DNA of 64,000 nt, from positions 248,001 to 312,000 of the forward strand of contig NZ_QVNQ01000008.1 of NCBI RefSeq assembly GCF_003432485.1, in the 5' to 3' direction. The notes beneath the pieces were generated by a model. It was not told where the DNA came from. It did no database searches and was given only the letters and a program-made list of their open reading frames with translations. Below are positions 25,465 to 32,603 of the stretch, one piece after another. The first letter of the stretch is position 1. Each line of letters starts with the position of its first letter. The translations under genes were made by a program, and so were the position numbers. The stretch comes from Actinomadura spongiicola (GTDB lineage Bacteria > Actinomycetota > Actinomycetes > Streptosporangiales > Streptosporangiaceae).

Positions 25465-27038
25465 ACACCCCGGACCCGCGCACGTCGCTCAACGCCGCAC
25501 GCAGGGAACGCGAGCTCGCGACCCTCCCGGACGAGGTTCTGGACGTGTTGGTCGTCGGCCTCGGCGCGACCGGGGCGGGCGCCGCGCTGGACGCCGCGTC
25601 CCGGGGCCTGTCCGTCGCCGCGATCGACGCCCACGACCTGGCGTTCGGCACGTCCCGGTGGAGCTCCAAGCTGATCCACGGCGGGCTGCGCTACCTGGCG
25701 TCCGGGCAGGTGGACATGGCGCACGAGAGCGCGGTCGAGCGCGGCGTCCTGATGCGGCACACCGCGCCGCATCTCGTCCGCGCGCTGCCGTTCGTCACGC
25801 CGCTGACGCCGCTCGTGCCGCGGTCCCGGGCCATCGCCACCCTCGCCGCCTACCACGCCGGTGACGCGCTGCGGCTCGCCGCGCGCACCCCGCGGTCGAC
25901 GCTGCCGGGCCCGCGGCACCTGTCGGCCGTCGAGACGCTGCGGCTGGCGCCGGCGCTGCGCCCGTACGGGCTGCGCGGCGGGCTGCTGTCGTGGGACGGC
26001 CAGCTCGCCGACGACGCTCGGCTCGTCACCGCGATCGCCCGGACCGCCGCCGGGCACGGCGCCCGCGTCCTCACCCGCTGCCGGGCGGTCGCCCTCTCCG
26101 GCGACGGGGCGCGGGTGCGGGACGAGCTGACCGGCCGGGAGTTCACCGTCCGGGCGCGGTCGGTGGTGAACGCGACCGGGGTGTGGGCGGGCGGGCTGGT
26201 GGACGGGGTCCGGCTGCGCCCGTCGCGCGGCACCCACCTCGTGGTGCGGGCGGAGGCGCTGCGCGGCCCGACGGCCGGGACGCAGGTGCCCGTGCCGGAC
26301 ACGGCCAGCCGTTTCCTGCTGGTCATGCCGCAGGGCGACGGCCGCGTCTACGTGGGCCTGACCGACGAGCCCGCCGACGGTCCGATCCCGGACGTCCCGG
26401 AGCCGACGGACGGCGAGATCGGCTTCCTGCTCGACGTCCTCAACTCGGCCATGGACGTCCCCGTCCGGCGCGCGGACGTCGTCGGCGCGTTCGCCGGGCT
26501 CCGTCCCCTGCTGGATCTCGGGGACGGCCGCAGCACCGCCGACATCTCCCGGCGGCACGCCGTGCTGACCTCGCGGGACGGGGTCGTCACGATCGTCGGC
26601 GGGAAGCTCACCACCTACCGGCGGATGGCACAGGACGCCGTCGACGCGGCCGTGAGCGCGGGTGGCCTCGACGCGGGCCCGAGCCGCACCGCGCGGCTCC
26701 CCCTCGTCGGCGCGGCCTCGCGTGAGCCGCTCGACGCGCTGGACGCGCCGCCCCGCCTCGTCCAGCGGTACGGGACGGAGGCGCCGATGCTCGTCGCGCT
26801 CGCCGAGGACGACCCGGCCCTGCTGGAACCGGTCGTCCCGGGGCTGCCGGTGCTCGGCGTGGAGTTGGCGTGGGCGGTGCGGCACGAGGGCGCGCTGGAC
26901 ACCGGGGACCTGCTGGACCGGCGGACCCGGATCGGGCTGGTCGCGGCCGACCGGGAGGCCGCGCTCCCGGTGGCGGAGTCCCTGCTCGGCGCCCGGCCCA
27001 GCGACCTGTACGGGGTCCACCACGGTGTCACCCGCTGA
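25461..27038 (+). CDS. glpD: aerobic glycerol-3-phosphate dehydrogenase
   Basis: A 525-residue flavoprotein. The FAD site is VVGLGATGAGAALDAASRG and the family signature GTSRWSSKLIHGGLRYLASG. The DAO domain ends near VTIVGGKLTTYRRMAQDAVD and the C-terminal DAO_C domain follows. It oxidises sn-glycerol-3-phosphate to dihydroxyacetone phosphate and passes electrons to quinone. The GTG start overlaps the TetR stop codon. DHAP is the precursor for alkyl-DHAP synthase, so pairing with the divergent oxidase makes metabolic sense (inference). Confidence 0.92.
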   Translation: MNTPDPRTSLNAARRERELATLPDEVLDVLVVGLGATGAGAALDAASRGLSVAAIDAHDLAFGTSRWSSKLIHGGLRYLASGQVDMAHESAVERGVLMRHTAPHLVRALPFVTPLTPLVPRSRAIATLAAYHAGDALRLAARTPRSTLPGPRHLSAVETLRLAPALRPYGLRGGLLSWDGQLADDARLVTAIARTAAGHGARVLTRCRAVALSGDGARVRDELTGREFTVRARSVVNATGVWAGGLVDGVRLRPSRGTHLVVRAEALRGPTAGTQVPVPDTASRFLLVMPQGDGRVYVGLTDEPADGPIPDVPEPTDGEIGFLLDVLNSAMDVPVRRADVVGAFAGLRPLLDLGDGRSTADISRRHAVLTSRDGVVTIVGGKLTTYRRMAQDAVDAAVSAGGLDAGPSRTARLPLVGAASREPLDALDAPPRLVQRYGTEAPMLVALAEDDPALLEPVVPGLPVLGVELAWAVRHEGALDTGDLLDRRTRIGLVAADREAALPVAESLLGARPSDLYGVHHGVTR

Positions 27039-27079
27039 ATGTCCGAACGCACTTCCCCGACATGTTTGACCGAGGCACG

Positions 27080-27098
27080 TTAGGTTATCCTTACCTAA
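27080..27098. promoter_or_regulatory. iron box (DtxR/IdeR/DmdR operator)
   Basis: TTAGGTTATCCTTACCTAA is a 19-bp interrupted palindrome with TTAGGT/ACCTAA arms, close to the actinobacterial iron-regulator consensus. It lies 26 bp before the GTG of the sucrase/ferredoxin-like gene, where a bound Fe-repressor would block transcription when iron is plentiful. Confidence 0.88.
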
Positions 27099-27124
27099 TT
27101 GCCGGAGATCAACGGGGGACTCTT

Positions 27125-28039
27125 GTGACGGGCGGCAACGGCTGCGGGCACTGCCCGGGAAGCCACACCGGCCAGCGGCCGTGTCTGGCGAGCGCCACCG
27201 AGAAGGCGCGGTCGTGGCTGCTCATCGAGCATCCGGGGCCCTGGCCAGAGCGCGTCGAGGACCTCGCCCGTCCCGTGCCGGTGGCCGAGGCCGTGCGGGC
27301 CGCCGTACTGGCGGGCGTCCGTCCCCAGCTGATCCGCCGGGCGGGACGCCGCCGCGCCGTTCCGCCCGTCCAGGTCTACGCGGTGTTCTCGCGCGGGGAA
27401 CGGGCCTGGATCGAGGGGCGTGAGCTCGCCGACCCCGCCGAGCTGGCCGAGCTCGACCTGGACGCGCTCGCCGCCGGACGGTCGCCGGGCCTCGGCGACC
27501 GGGTGCTGGAACCGGTGTTCCTGGTCTGCACGCACGGCCGCCGCAACGCCTGCTGCGCCCGTACCGGCGCGCCGCTGGCCCGTTCCCTCACCGCCCGTTT
27601 CGGCCGCCGGGTCTGGGAGACCACGCACGTCGGCGGCGACCGGTTCGCGGCGAACCTGGTGTGCCTCCCCCACGGGATCTGCTATGGCGACCTCGGCGAG
27701 GCGGAGGCGGTGACGGCGGCGAACGCCTACCTGCGGGGCGAGGTCGTCCTCGACCGGCTGCGCGGACGAGCCGGGACGTCCGAACCCGCGCAGGCCGTCG
27801 AGCATTTCGTCCGGGCGCACACCGGACGTCTCGGGCTGGACGACGTGACCGACGTGAGCGTGAACCCCATCACGGGAACATCTCGGTACAAAGGGGTTGT
27901 TAACGTGCAAGGGTGCCGGTACCACATCGTCGTGGAGGCCGTCCAGCAGTCCGCCCCCTGCGGGCCGGGCTGTGGGGAGAACCTGAAAACCTACCTTGTT
28001 AGGGAACTCACCCTTCTCAACGAGGCGGCCCTCGTGTAA
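27125..28039 (+). CDS. sucrase/ferredoxin-like family protein, iron-regulated
   Basis: A 304-residue protein of the sucrase-ferredoxin family (thioredoxin-like [2Fe-2S] fold). The central motif is VFLVCTHGRRNACCARTG and TTHVGGDRFAANLVCLPHG. The C-terminus carries SAPCGPGCGENL; the clustered cysteines could hold an Fe-S centre. The GTG at 27125 follows GGGGGAC. The iron box upstream predicts induction by iron limitation. A role in siderophore iron reduction or electron transfer is inferred. GAGGCCC/GGGCCTC (28047-28067) forms a hairpin 8 bp after the stop. Confidence 0.87.
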   Translation: MTGGNGCGHCPGSHTGQRPCLASATEKARSWLLIEHPGPWPERVEDLARPVPVAEAVRAAVLAGVRPQLIRRAGRRRAVPPVQVYAVFSRGERAWIEGRELADPAELAELDLDALAAGRSPGLGDRVLEPVFLVCTHGRRNACCARTGAPLARSLTARFGRRVWETTHVGGDRFAANLVCLPHGICYGDLGEAEAVTAANAYLRGEVVLDRLRGRAGTSEPAQAVEHFVRAHTGRLGLDDVTDVSVNPITGTSRYKGVVNVQGCRYHIVVEAVQQSAPCGPGCGENLKTYLVRELTLLNEAALV

Positions 28040-28046
28040 TCTCACT

Positions 28047-28067
28047 GAGGCCCCATTCGAGGGCCTC
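28047..28067 (+). terminator. hairpin terminator after the sucrase/ferredoxin-like gene
   Basis: GAGGCCC, loop CATTCGA, then GGGCCTC: a perfect 7-bp stem 8 bp behind the stop codon, with no long T tract. Confidence 0.6.
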
Positions 28068-28221
28068 CCTGTCGCACGTCACCTGGTTTCCGGAGTAACC
28101 GGACGGGAACAGAGCGGCAACTCCAGACGTTGGACCATTCGGCGCTTCTGACTCATGTCACTCGAAGCATGTCGAGCGTCCATGTCCCGAATTTGTTCGA
28201 ACCAATCAAGGTGGGTGTTCC

Positions 28222-28518
28222 ATGGCTCAGGTACGTCGGCAGGCAAACCTCCCTCGTCCCAGCTGGGGCTGGCAGGACGCCGCGGCGTGCCGGGGGGAAG
28301 ACCTCGTCCTCTTCTTCGGTCCCGACGGTGAGCGCCAGCCCGAGCGGGAGATCCGCGAACGCAAGGCCAAGCAGATCTGCATGGGCTGCCCCGTCCGTAC
28401 GGACTGCCTGGACTACGCGGTGTCCAGGCCCGAGAAGTACGGCACGTGGGGCGGCCTCAACGAAGACGAGCGCGCGTCCGAGCGTCGCCGCCGGATGCGC
28501 CGCGCCAACGCCGCGTAG
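28222..28518 (+). CDS. WhiB-family iron-sulfur transcription factor
   Basis: A 98-residue Wbl protein. The four [4Fe-4S] ligands are Cys23, Cys53, Cys56 and Cys62 (CMGCPVRTDC). The G[VI/T]WGG turn is GTWGGLNEDE, followed by a basic C-terminal tail (RRRRMRR). These proteins bind sigma-factor region 4 and regulate development, redox response or antibiotic resistance. I could not assign it to a numbered WhiB class. It is monocistronic and ends in a clear terminator. Confidence 0.95.
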   Translation: MAQVRRQANLPRPSWGWQDAAACRGEDLVLFFGPDGERQPEREIRERKAKQICMGCPVRTDCLDYAVSRPEKYGTWGGLNEDERASERRRRMRRANAA

Positions 28519-28631
28519 CCAGTCGGCGGGGCCCGGCCGGCGGGATCGGCCGGCAGGGCCTGACGGAGGGTCGGTACGCACGCGCCAGAACGCTCCCATC
28601 GCGAACCCCGGCACGCCACCGAGAAAACGAC

Positions 28632-28654
28632 ACGGCCCCGCATCGCGGGGCCGT
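28632..28654 (+). terminator. rho-independent terminator of the whiB gene
   Basis: ACGGCCCCG, loop CATCG, CGGGGCCGT, then TTGCGTT: a perfect 9-bp GC-rich stem with a short T-rich tail, 114 bp after the whiB stop codon. Confidence 0.88.
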
Positions 28655-28847
28655 TTGCGTTGCCCGGTTCCGGTCTCGGATCGGCGCCCGGCGATCGGGG
28701 CGGGGCGCTTCGTCCCGTCCGTGTCACAAGTGCGTCACATGTCAGGGCACATCGGTCGGGACATTCCGCGAATCAACGCCATTACCGCAAGGGGCGTCCG
28801 CCGCGTGGCCAATTCCCAGAATTCGCCACACCATTTTCTCGGGCGGT

Positions 28848-28869
28848 GCCGTCGCCGTCCGGCGGCGGC
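28848..28869 (-). terminator. hairpin directly after the phosphoribosyltransferase stop
   Basis: On the minus strand GCCGCCGC and GCGACGGC pair (one mismatch) around a 6-nt loop immediately behind the stop codon. It is probably a terminator. Confidence 0.5.
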
Positions 28870-29574
28870 TCAGCCCGTCTCCCGGGCCCGCGCGGCCCGG
28901 TCCAGCCAGGCGATCACGTTCTCGTCGGTGAGCTGGTCGAAGTCGCGGTACCACTGCCCGACCGCGCGGAACTCCCACGGCGCGGCCGGCACCACCAGAT
29001 CGTCCACCTCGGGTTCCAGGCCGTGGACCGTCTCGGCGGCGCCCACCGGCACCGCCAGCACCAGCCGCGCCGGGCCGCGCTCGCGCATGGCCCGCACGGC
29101 GGCCCGCGCGGTCCCGCCCGTGGCCAGACCGTCGTCCACGACGATCACCGGCCGTCCGGCGGTCTCCGGCAGCGGGCGCCCGCGCCGGTAGACCTGCACC
29201 CGGCGGTCCAGCTCGGCCCGCTCGGCCTCCACCGTCCCGGCCAGATCCTCCTCGCGCAGCCCGAGCCTGCGCAGCAGCGCGCCGTCGAACACCGGCGAGC
29301 CCCCCTCGGCGATCGCCCCGACCCCGAGTTCGGGCTGCGGCGGATAACCGATCTTGCGGGTCACCAGGACGTCGAGCGGCGATCCGAGCCGTGTCGCGAT
29401 CTCGTACCCGACGGGAACACCGCCGCGCGGCAGCGCGAGGACGACAGCGCCGTCCAACCCCATCGGGACGAGCCGCTCGGCGAGCACCCGCCCGGCGTCG
29501 GTGCGGTCGGTGTAGGGGAGCCGGACGGTCTGGGTCTGCTGGAAACCTCCGTGTGAGGTTCTGTTCCAGGACAT
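28870..29574 (-). CDS. phosphoribosyltransferase-domain protein
   Basis: A 234-residue type I PRTase-fold protein. The PRPP loop is VIVVDDGLATGGTARAAV, preceded by VLALPRGGVPVGYEIA and LVTRKIGYPPQPELGVGAIAEGG. Stand-alone proteins of this type are frequent in actinobacterial stress regulons, and their substrate is not known. The ATG at 29574 follows GGAAGGGGG by 7 nt; an in-frame GTG at 29598 has no well-spaced ribosome site. Confidence 0.85.
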   Translation of the reverse strand: MSWNRTSHGGFQQTQTVRLPYTDRTDAGRVLAERLVPMGLDGAVVLALPRGGVPVGYEIATRLGSPLDVLVTRKIGYPPQPELGVGAIAEGGSPVFDGALLRRLGLREEDLAGTVEAERAELDRRVQVYRRGRPLPETAGRPVIVVDDGLATGGTARAAVRAMRERGPARLVLAVPVGAAETVHGLEPEVDDLVVPAAPWEFRAVGQWYRDFDQLTDENVIAWLDRAARARETG

Positions 29575-29679
29575 CGGCGCACCCCCTTCCGGGGTCACCC
29601 CTACCCACTCCCGCCGCCGTTACCGACGTCCGCGACGCCCGTCGGGGAAGGCCGTCGGGGCCTGTGCGGGCCCGGCGAC

Positions 29680-30681
29680 TCAGGCGGAACCGGTGAGCCA
29701 GCGCAGCGGGTTGTCGCGCAGGATCCCGTCGAGGGTCGCGTCGTCCGCGCCCGCCGCCCGCAGCGCGGGCAGGAACGTGTCGAACAGGTAGCCGTACCCG
29801 GCGCCGCCGTACTTCGTGATCCGCGTCATCCGGGACACCCCCGTGCTCAGCAGCACCCGCGATGCGTGCCCGGCCTCCAGCAGGTCCATGACGAAGCGGA
29901 CGCGGGCGCCGATCGCCGCATGGTCCTCCCCCGCGAGGCCGAGCGTGCCGAACGACACATAGGCGCCCGTCTCGGCGATCTTGCGGTGCAGGCCGGGGTC
30001 GTCCACGCGGTCCTGCTGGCCCACGGCGACACGGTCCGGGGACAGCCCGGCGGCGGTGAGGATCTCCAGCTGGGCGAGGCCCGCGCGGCCGTACGTCGCC
30101 ACCGACAGCCCCGAGTAGCGGGCGGCCCTCGCGGCGGCGCGCAGGCACCGCTCCTCGGTCTCGGTCGGCGTCTCCTCCCATGTGCCGATCTCGCCGATGA
30201 CACCGGGCAGCGCGTTCGTGCCGTCCAGGCCGAAACCGACCTCGGCGAGGAGCCGCTCGGCCAACCGGTCGACGCCGGTGCGCCCGTCCCGCGCCGCGGC
30301 CCCGTCGCGGTCGGCGTCCAGCGACTCCCGGACGAACGGCGGGTGGAACGGCTCGGTGAACACTCCCGTCCCGGCGACGACCGCGACCCGCGACCCCGTG
30401 CTGATCCGGGTGAGCGCGGCGGCGTCGCGGCCCATGCCGGAGCACGTCAGGTCGACGACGAGCCCGAGGCCGTGCTCCCTGCGCAGCGCGGCGAGCTCCC
30501 GCTGGACGGGCTTCTCCTCGTCCAGGAAACGACGGGGGTCGGACTCCGCCAGCCGCGGACGCGCCGGCCAGCGCAGGTCCATCCGCAGGTGCTCGTGCGC
30601 CAGCACCGGCCCGGTGATCTCGGACGTCGCGATCGTGCCGGTCACGGTCCGGAGCCGGCCTGTGTCCACTCGGGGGGTCAT
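29680..30681 (-). CDS. phosphotriesterase-family protein with substituted metal ligands
   Basis: A 333-residue member of the phosphotriesterase/PHP family (amidohydrolase TIM barrel). It starts TGPVLAHEHLRMD, keeping the first HxH pair, and has GVIGEIGT, keeping the bridging Glu found in E. coli PHP. The later ligands are changed. The strand-5 THT is ATY (SVATYGRAG), the strand-6 GHCD is GQQD, and the strand-8 SMD is STG (LLSTGVSRMTR). The rest of the fold, including the GGAGYGYLFDTFLPAL tail, is intact. It may bind one metal, act differently, or be catalytically dead. Confidence 0.83.
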   Translation of the reverse strand: MTPRVDTGRLRTVTGTIATSEITGPVLAHEHLRMDLRWPARPRLAESDPRRFLDEEKPVQRELAALRREHGLGLVVDLTCSGMGRDAAALTRISTGSRVAVVAGTGVFTEPFHPPFVRESLDADRDGAAARDGRTGVDRLAERLLAEVGFGLDGTNALPGVIGEIGTWEETPTETEERCLRAAARAARYSGLSVATYGRAGLAQLEILTAAGLSPDRVAVGQQDRVDDPGLHRKIAETGAYVSFGTLGLAGEDHAAIGARVRFVMDLLEAGHASRVLLSTGVSRMTRITKYGGAGYGYLFDTFLPALRAAGADDATLDGILRDNPLRWLTGSA

Positions 30682-30720
30682 GTCAGGCGAGGTTACGACA
30701 TGTTTCGCCTTTTCAGGGCC

Positions 30721-31833
30721 TCAATCGGCGCTGTTTTTACCTCCCGGGCCGGCGGACTCCGTCCCGCCGTCCGGCCGGCCGTCCTCCTCGCCGTCCGGCT
30801 GCCGTTCGTCCTCCGCCGCCAGTTCGGCCCGCGCACGGGCGGTGATCTCGCTCGGCCACCGCTGGTCGATCTCGGCGTTCAACGTCGCCCCGATCAGCAC
30901 CGCCAGCGCCGCGACGTACAGCCACGCGAGCAGGGCGATCGCCGCGGCCAGCGACCCGTACACCGACACGCCGCTCAGCGACCCCGTCAGGTAGATCCGC
31001 AGCGTGATGCTGCCGACGATCCAGATCAGCAGCGCCACCGCCGCGCCCGGCACGGCCCGCGACCACGCCGTCCGCACCGGGACGCTCACGTGGTAGAGGG
31101 TGGCCAGGAAGACGATCGACAGGGTCACCACGACCGGCCAGTACAGCAACTGGACGGCCTCCGCGCTCTCCGGCAGCGCCTTGCGCACCAGCGTGGGCCC
31201 GGCCACCAGCAGCGGGACGACGACCAGCAGCATCAACAGGCCGATGAGGTAGAGGAAGAACGCGCGCAGGCGGGTGCGGATCACGCCCCGGACACCGGAC
31301 AGCCCGTAGGCGATGGTGATCGTGTCGACATAGACGTTCGTGGCACGCGAACCCGCCCACAGCGAGAGCAGGAAGCTGAGCGACACGATGTCGGGGCTGC
31401 CGCCCTTGATCACGTCGTCGATCAGCGGGGCGACGGTGTTGTCCACCGCCTCCCTGGTGAGGACCTGCTGGGAATGCTCGATCGCCCACGCGCGGATCTC
31501 GGCGACGGTGTCGGGCCCGATCGCGCCGCGCAGGTGCCCCATCGTGCCGATGAGCCCGAGCACCAGCGGCGGCAGCGACAGCAACGCGAAGAACGCGGCC
31601 TCGGCGGCGAGCCCCGTCACCCGGTACCGGAACGCGCCGACCGCCGTGTCCTTGACCAGCGTCCAGCCGACCCGCCCCCACGCCTCGACCGCCGCGCGGA
31701 CACGACCGACCAGGTCGCGTCCGGGCTCCCGATCATCAGGGCCGGAGCCGGGCCCACCGGAACCGCCGGGCTCGCCCTCGGGGCCGGGGTCCCCGGCCGG
31801 GGAGACGCCCGCTGCGTCGGAGACGGTGGTCAC
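30721..31833 (-). CDS. YihY/BrkB-family membrane protein
   Basis: A 370-residue inner-membrane protein with about six transmembrane helices. Family landmarks are YRVTGLAAEAAFFALLSLPPLVLGLIG and the WLYVAALAVLIGATLNAEID tail. The N-terminus (about 40 residues) and C-terminus are hydrophilic and low in complexity. The function of the family is unsettled; it was once misassigned as RNase BN. The GTG at 31833 follows GGTGGGG; an in-frame start 36 bp upstream is possible. It is read in the same direction as the phosphotriesterase-like gene 39 bp downstream. Confidence 0.87.
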   Translation of the reverse strand: MTTVSDAAGVSPAGDPGPEGEPGGSGGPGSGPDDREPGRDLVGRVRAAVEAWGRVGWTLVKDTAVGAFRYRVTGLAAEAAFFALLSLPPLVLGLIGTMGHLRGAIGPDTVAEIRAWAIEHSQQVLTREAVDNTVAPLIDDVIKGGSPDIVSLSFLLSLWAGSRATNVYVDTITIAYGLSGVRGVIRTRLRAFFLYLIGLLMLLVVVPLLVAGPTLVRKALPESAEAVQLLYWPVVVTLSIVFLATLYHVSVPVRTAWSRAVPGAAVALLIWIVGSITLRIYLTGSLSGVSVYGSLAAAIALLAWLYVAALAVLIGATLNAEIDQRWPSEITARARAELAAEDERQPDGEEDGRPDGGTESAGPGGKNSAD

Positions 31834-32129
31834 ACCGCCCCACCGTAGAGCGTCACGCGCCCGGAACATGCCGCATCGCCCATCCGAACCTCCCGCCGGG
31901 GGCTCACCCTCCGGTTCGCTCCCCCTCCCATCATGGTGATCAGCTCCGCGCGTCGCGTTACGACCGCCTCCCCCGCCCGATCATCTCGCAGGTTCCCCAC
32001 CCGTTCCCCGCGCATCACTTCCGCCATACCCGCTTTGACGGTGCGGAACGTCCACCCGATCATGATCGTCTTCCGGGGGCGGGGCGTGGGCCGAGGCGAC
32101 GGACGGGGCATTCGCGTCCATCGGTGACA

Positions 32130-32318
32130 ATGGAAGGCGTGATCTGCCAGTCATGCCGGGAGCGCCGCCACGAGGAGTGCCGCGGCGGGTCCTGGTGCGA
32201 CTGCCAGCACCATCCCGGAACGGCGACACGCGAACCGCGGCCGTCCGAGAGCGGCCCCGCCACCGGCCCGGCGGGCGACGAGGCCGAGCCGCCGGTGAAT
32301 TGGAGACGGCAAGGATGA
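32130..32318 (+). CDS. small Cys/His-rich protein
   Basis: A 62-residue frame starting MEGVICQSCRERRHEECRGG and continuing SWCDCQHHPG. Six Cys and three His in 30 residues suggest a zinc-binding knuckle, followed by a Pro/Glu-rich tail. The ATG at 32130 (or GTG 32124) has no ribosome site and may be leaderless. It sits just ahead of the sulfur assimilation leader. No function is recognised; the Cys pattern is the only support for a real gene. Confidence 0.5.
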   Translation: MEGVICQSCRERRHEECRGGSWCDCQHHPGTATREPRPSESGPATGPAGDEAEPPVNWRRQG

Positions 32319-32386
32319 CACATCTCACCCGTCCGTATGGGGGACGTAACTGGACAGTCCGCGAGACGGCATGTCACAGTTCAGGT

Positions 32387-32464
32387 ATGACTGCCGCGGA
32401 CCCGTTGCTGGCCAAGCGCCGGCACGTCGACTTCCTCCGCGTCCGCAGCGCGATCTGTCGGTGA
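32387..32464 (+). CDS. leader peptide of the sulfur assimilation operon
   Basis: A 25-codon frame beginning MTAADPLLAKRRHVDF and ending LRVRSAICR-stop. RRHVDL..R..SA[IL]CR is the pattern of the actinobacterial putative leader peptides found before cysteine/sulfite reductase operons. The Cys codon lies two codons from the stop. GGT at 32384-32386 leaves little room for a ribosome site, so leaderless initiation is possible. An ACCACGC/GCGTGGT hairpin follows at once. Cysteine-dependent attenuation is inferred. Confidence 0.75.
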   Translation: MTAADPLLAKRRHVDFLRVRSAICR

Positions 32465-32471
32465 CGCTCCG

Positions 32472-32501
32472 ACCACGCCCCTGCTCAGCCGGGCGCGTGG
32501 T
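32472..32501 (+). promoter_or_regulatory. attenuator-like hairpin after the leader peptide
   Basis: ACCACGC (32472-32478) pairs with GCGTGGT (32495-32501). Inner CCC/GGG pairing extends the stem across a bulge. It begins 8 nt after the leader stop codon and about 100 nt before the sirA start, the expected place for a translation-coupled attenuator. Confidence 0.5.
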
Positions 32502-32603
32502 GCATCGGCGTCATCGTTGACTCACCCAGCTCAGTGCCGAGCCGGCCGCTCCTGACTGCCGGTGCGCTACGCGTCCCTCACATCACAGATGAGGACGCGC
32601 GCC

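Larger units (their letters stand above)
28519..28869. other. 351-bp gap between convergent whiB and phosphoribosyltransferase genes
   Basis: Apart from the two terminators listed separately I see no gene in it. CACAAGTGCGTCACATGTCA (28723-28742) contains two near-repeats of GTCACA-like sequence, of unknown meaning. Confidence 0.5.
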
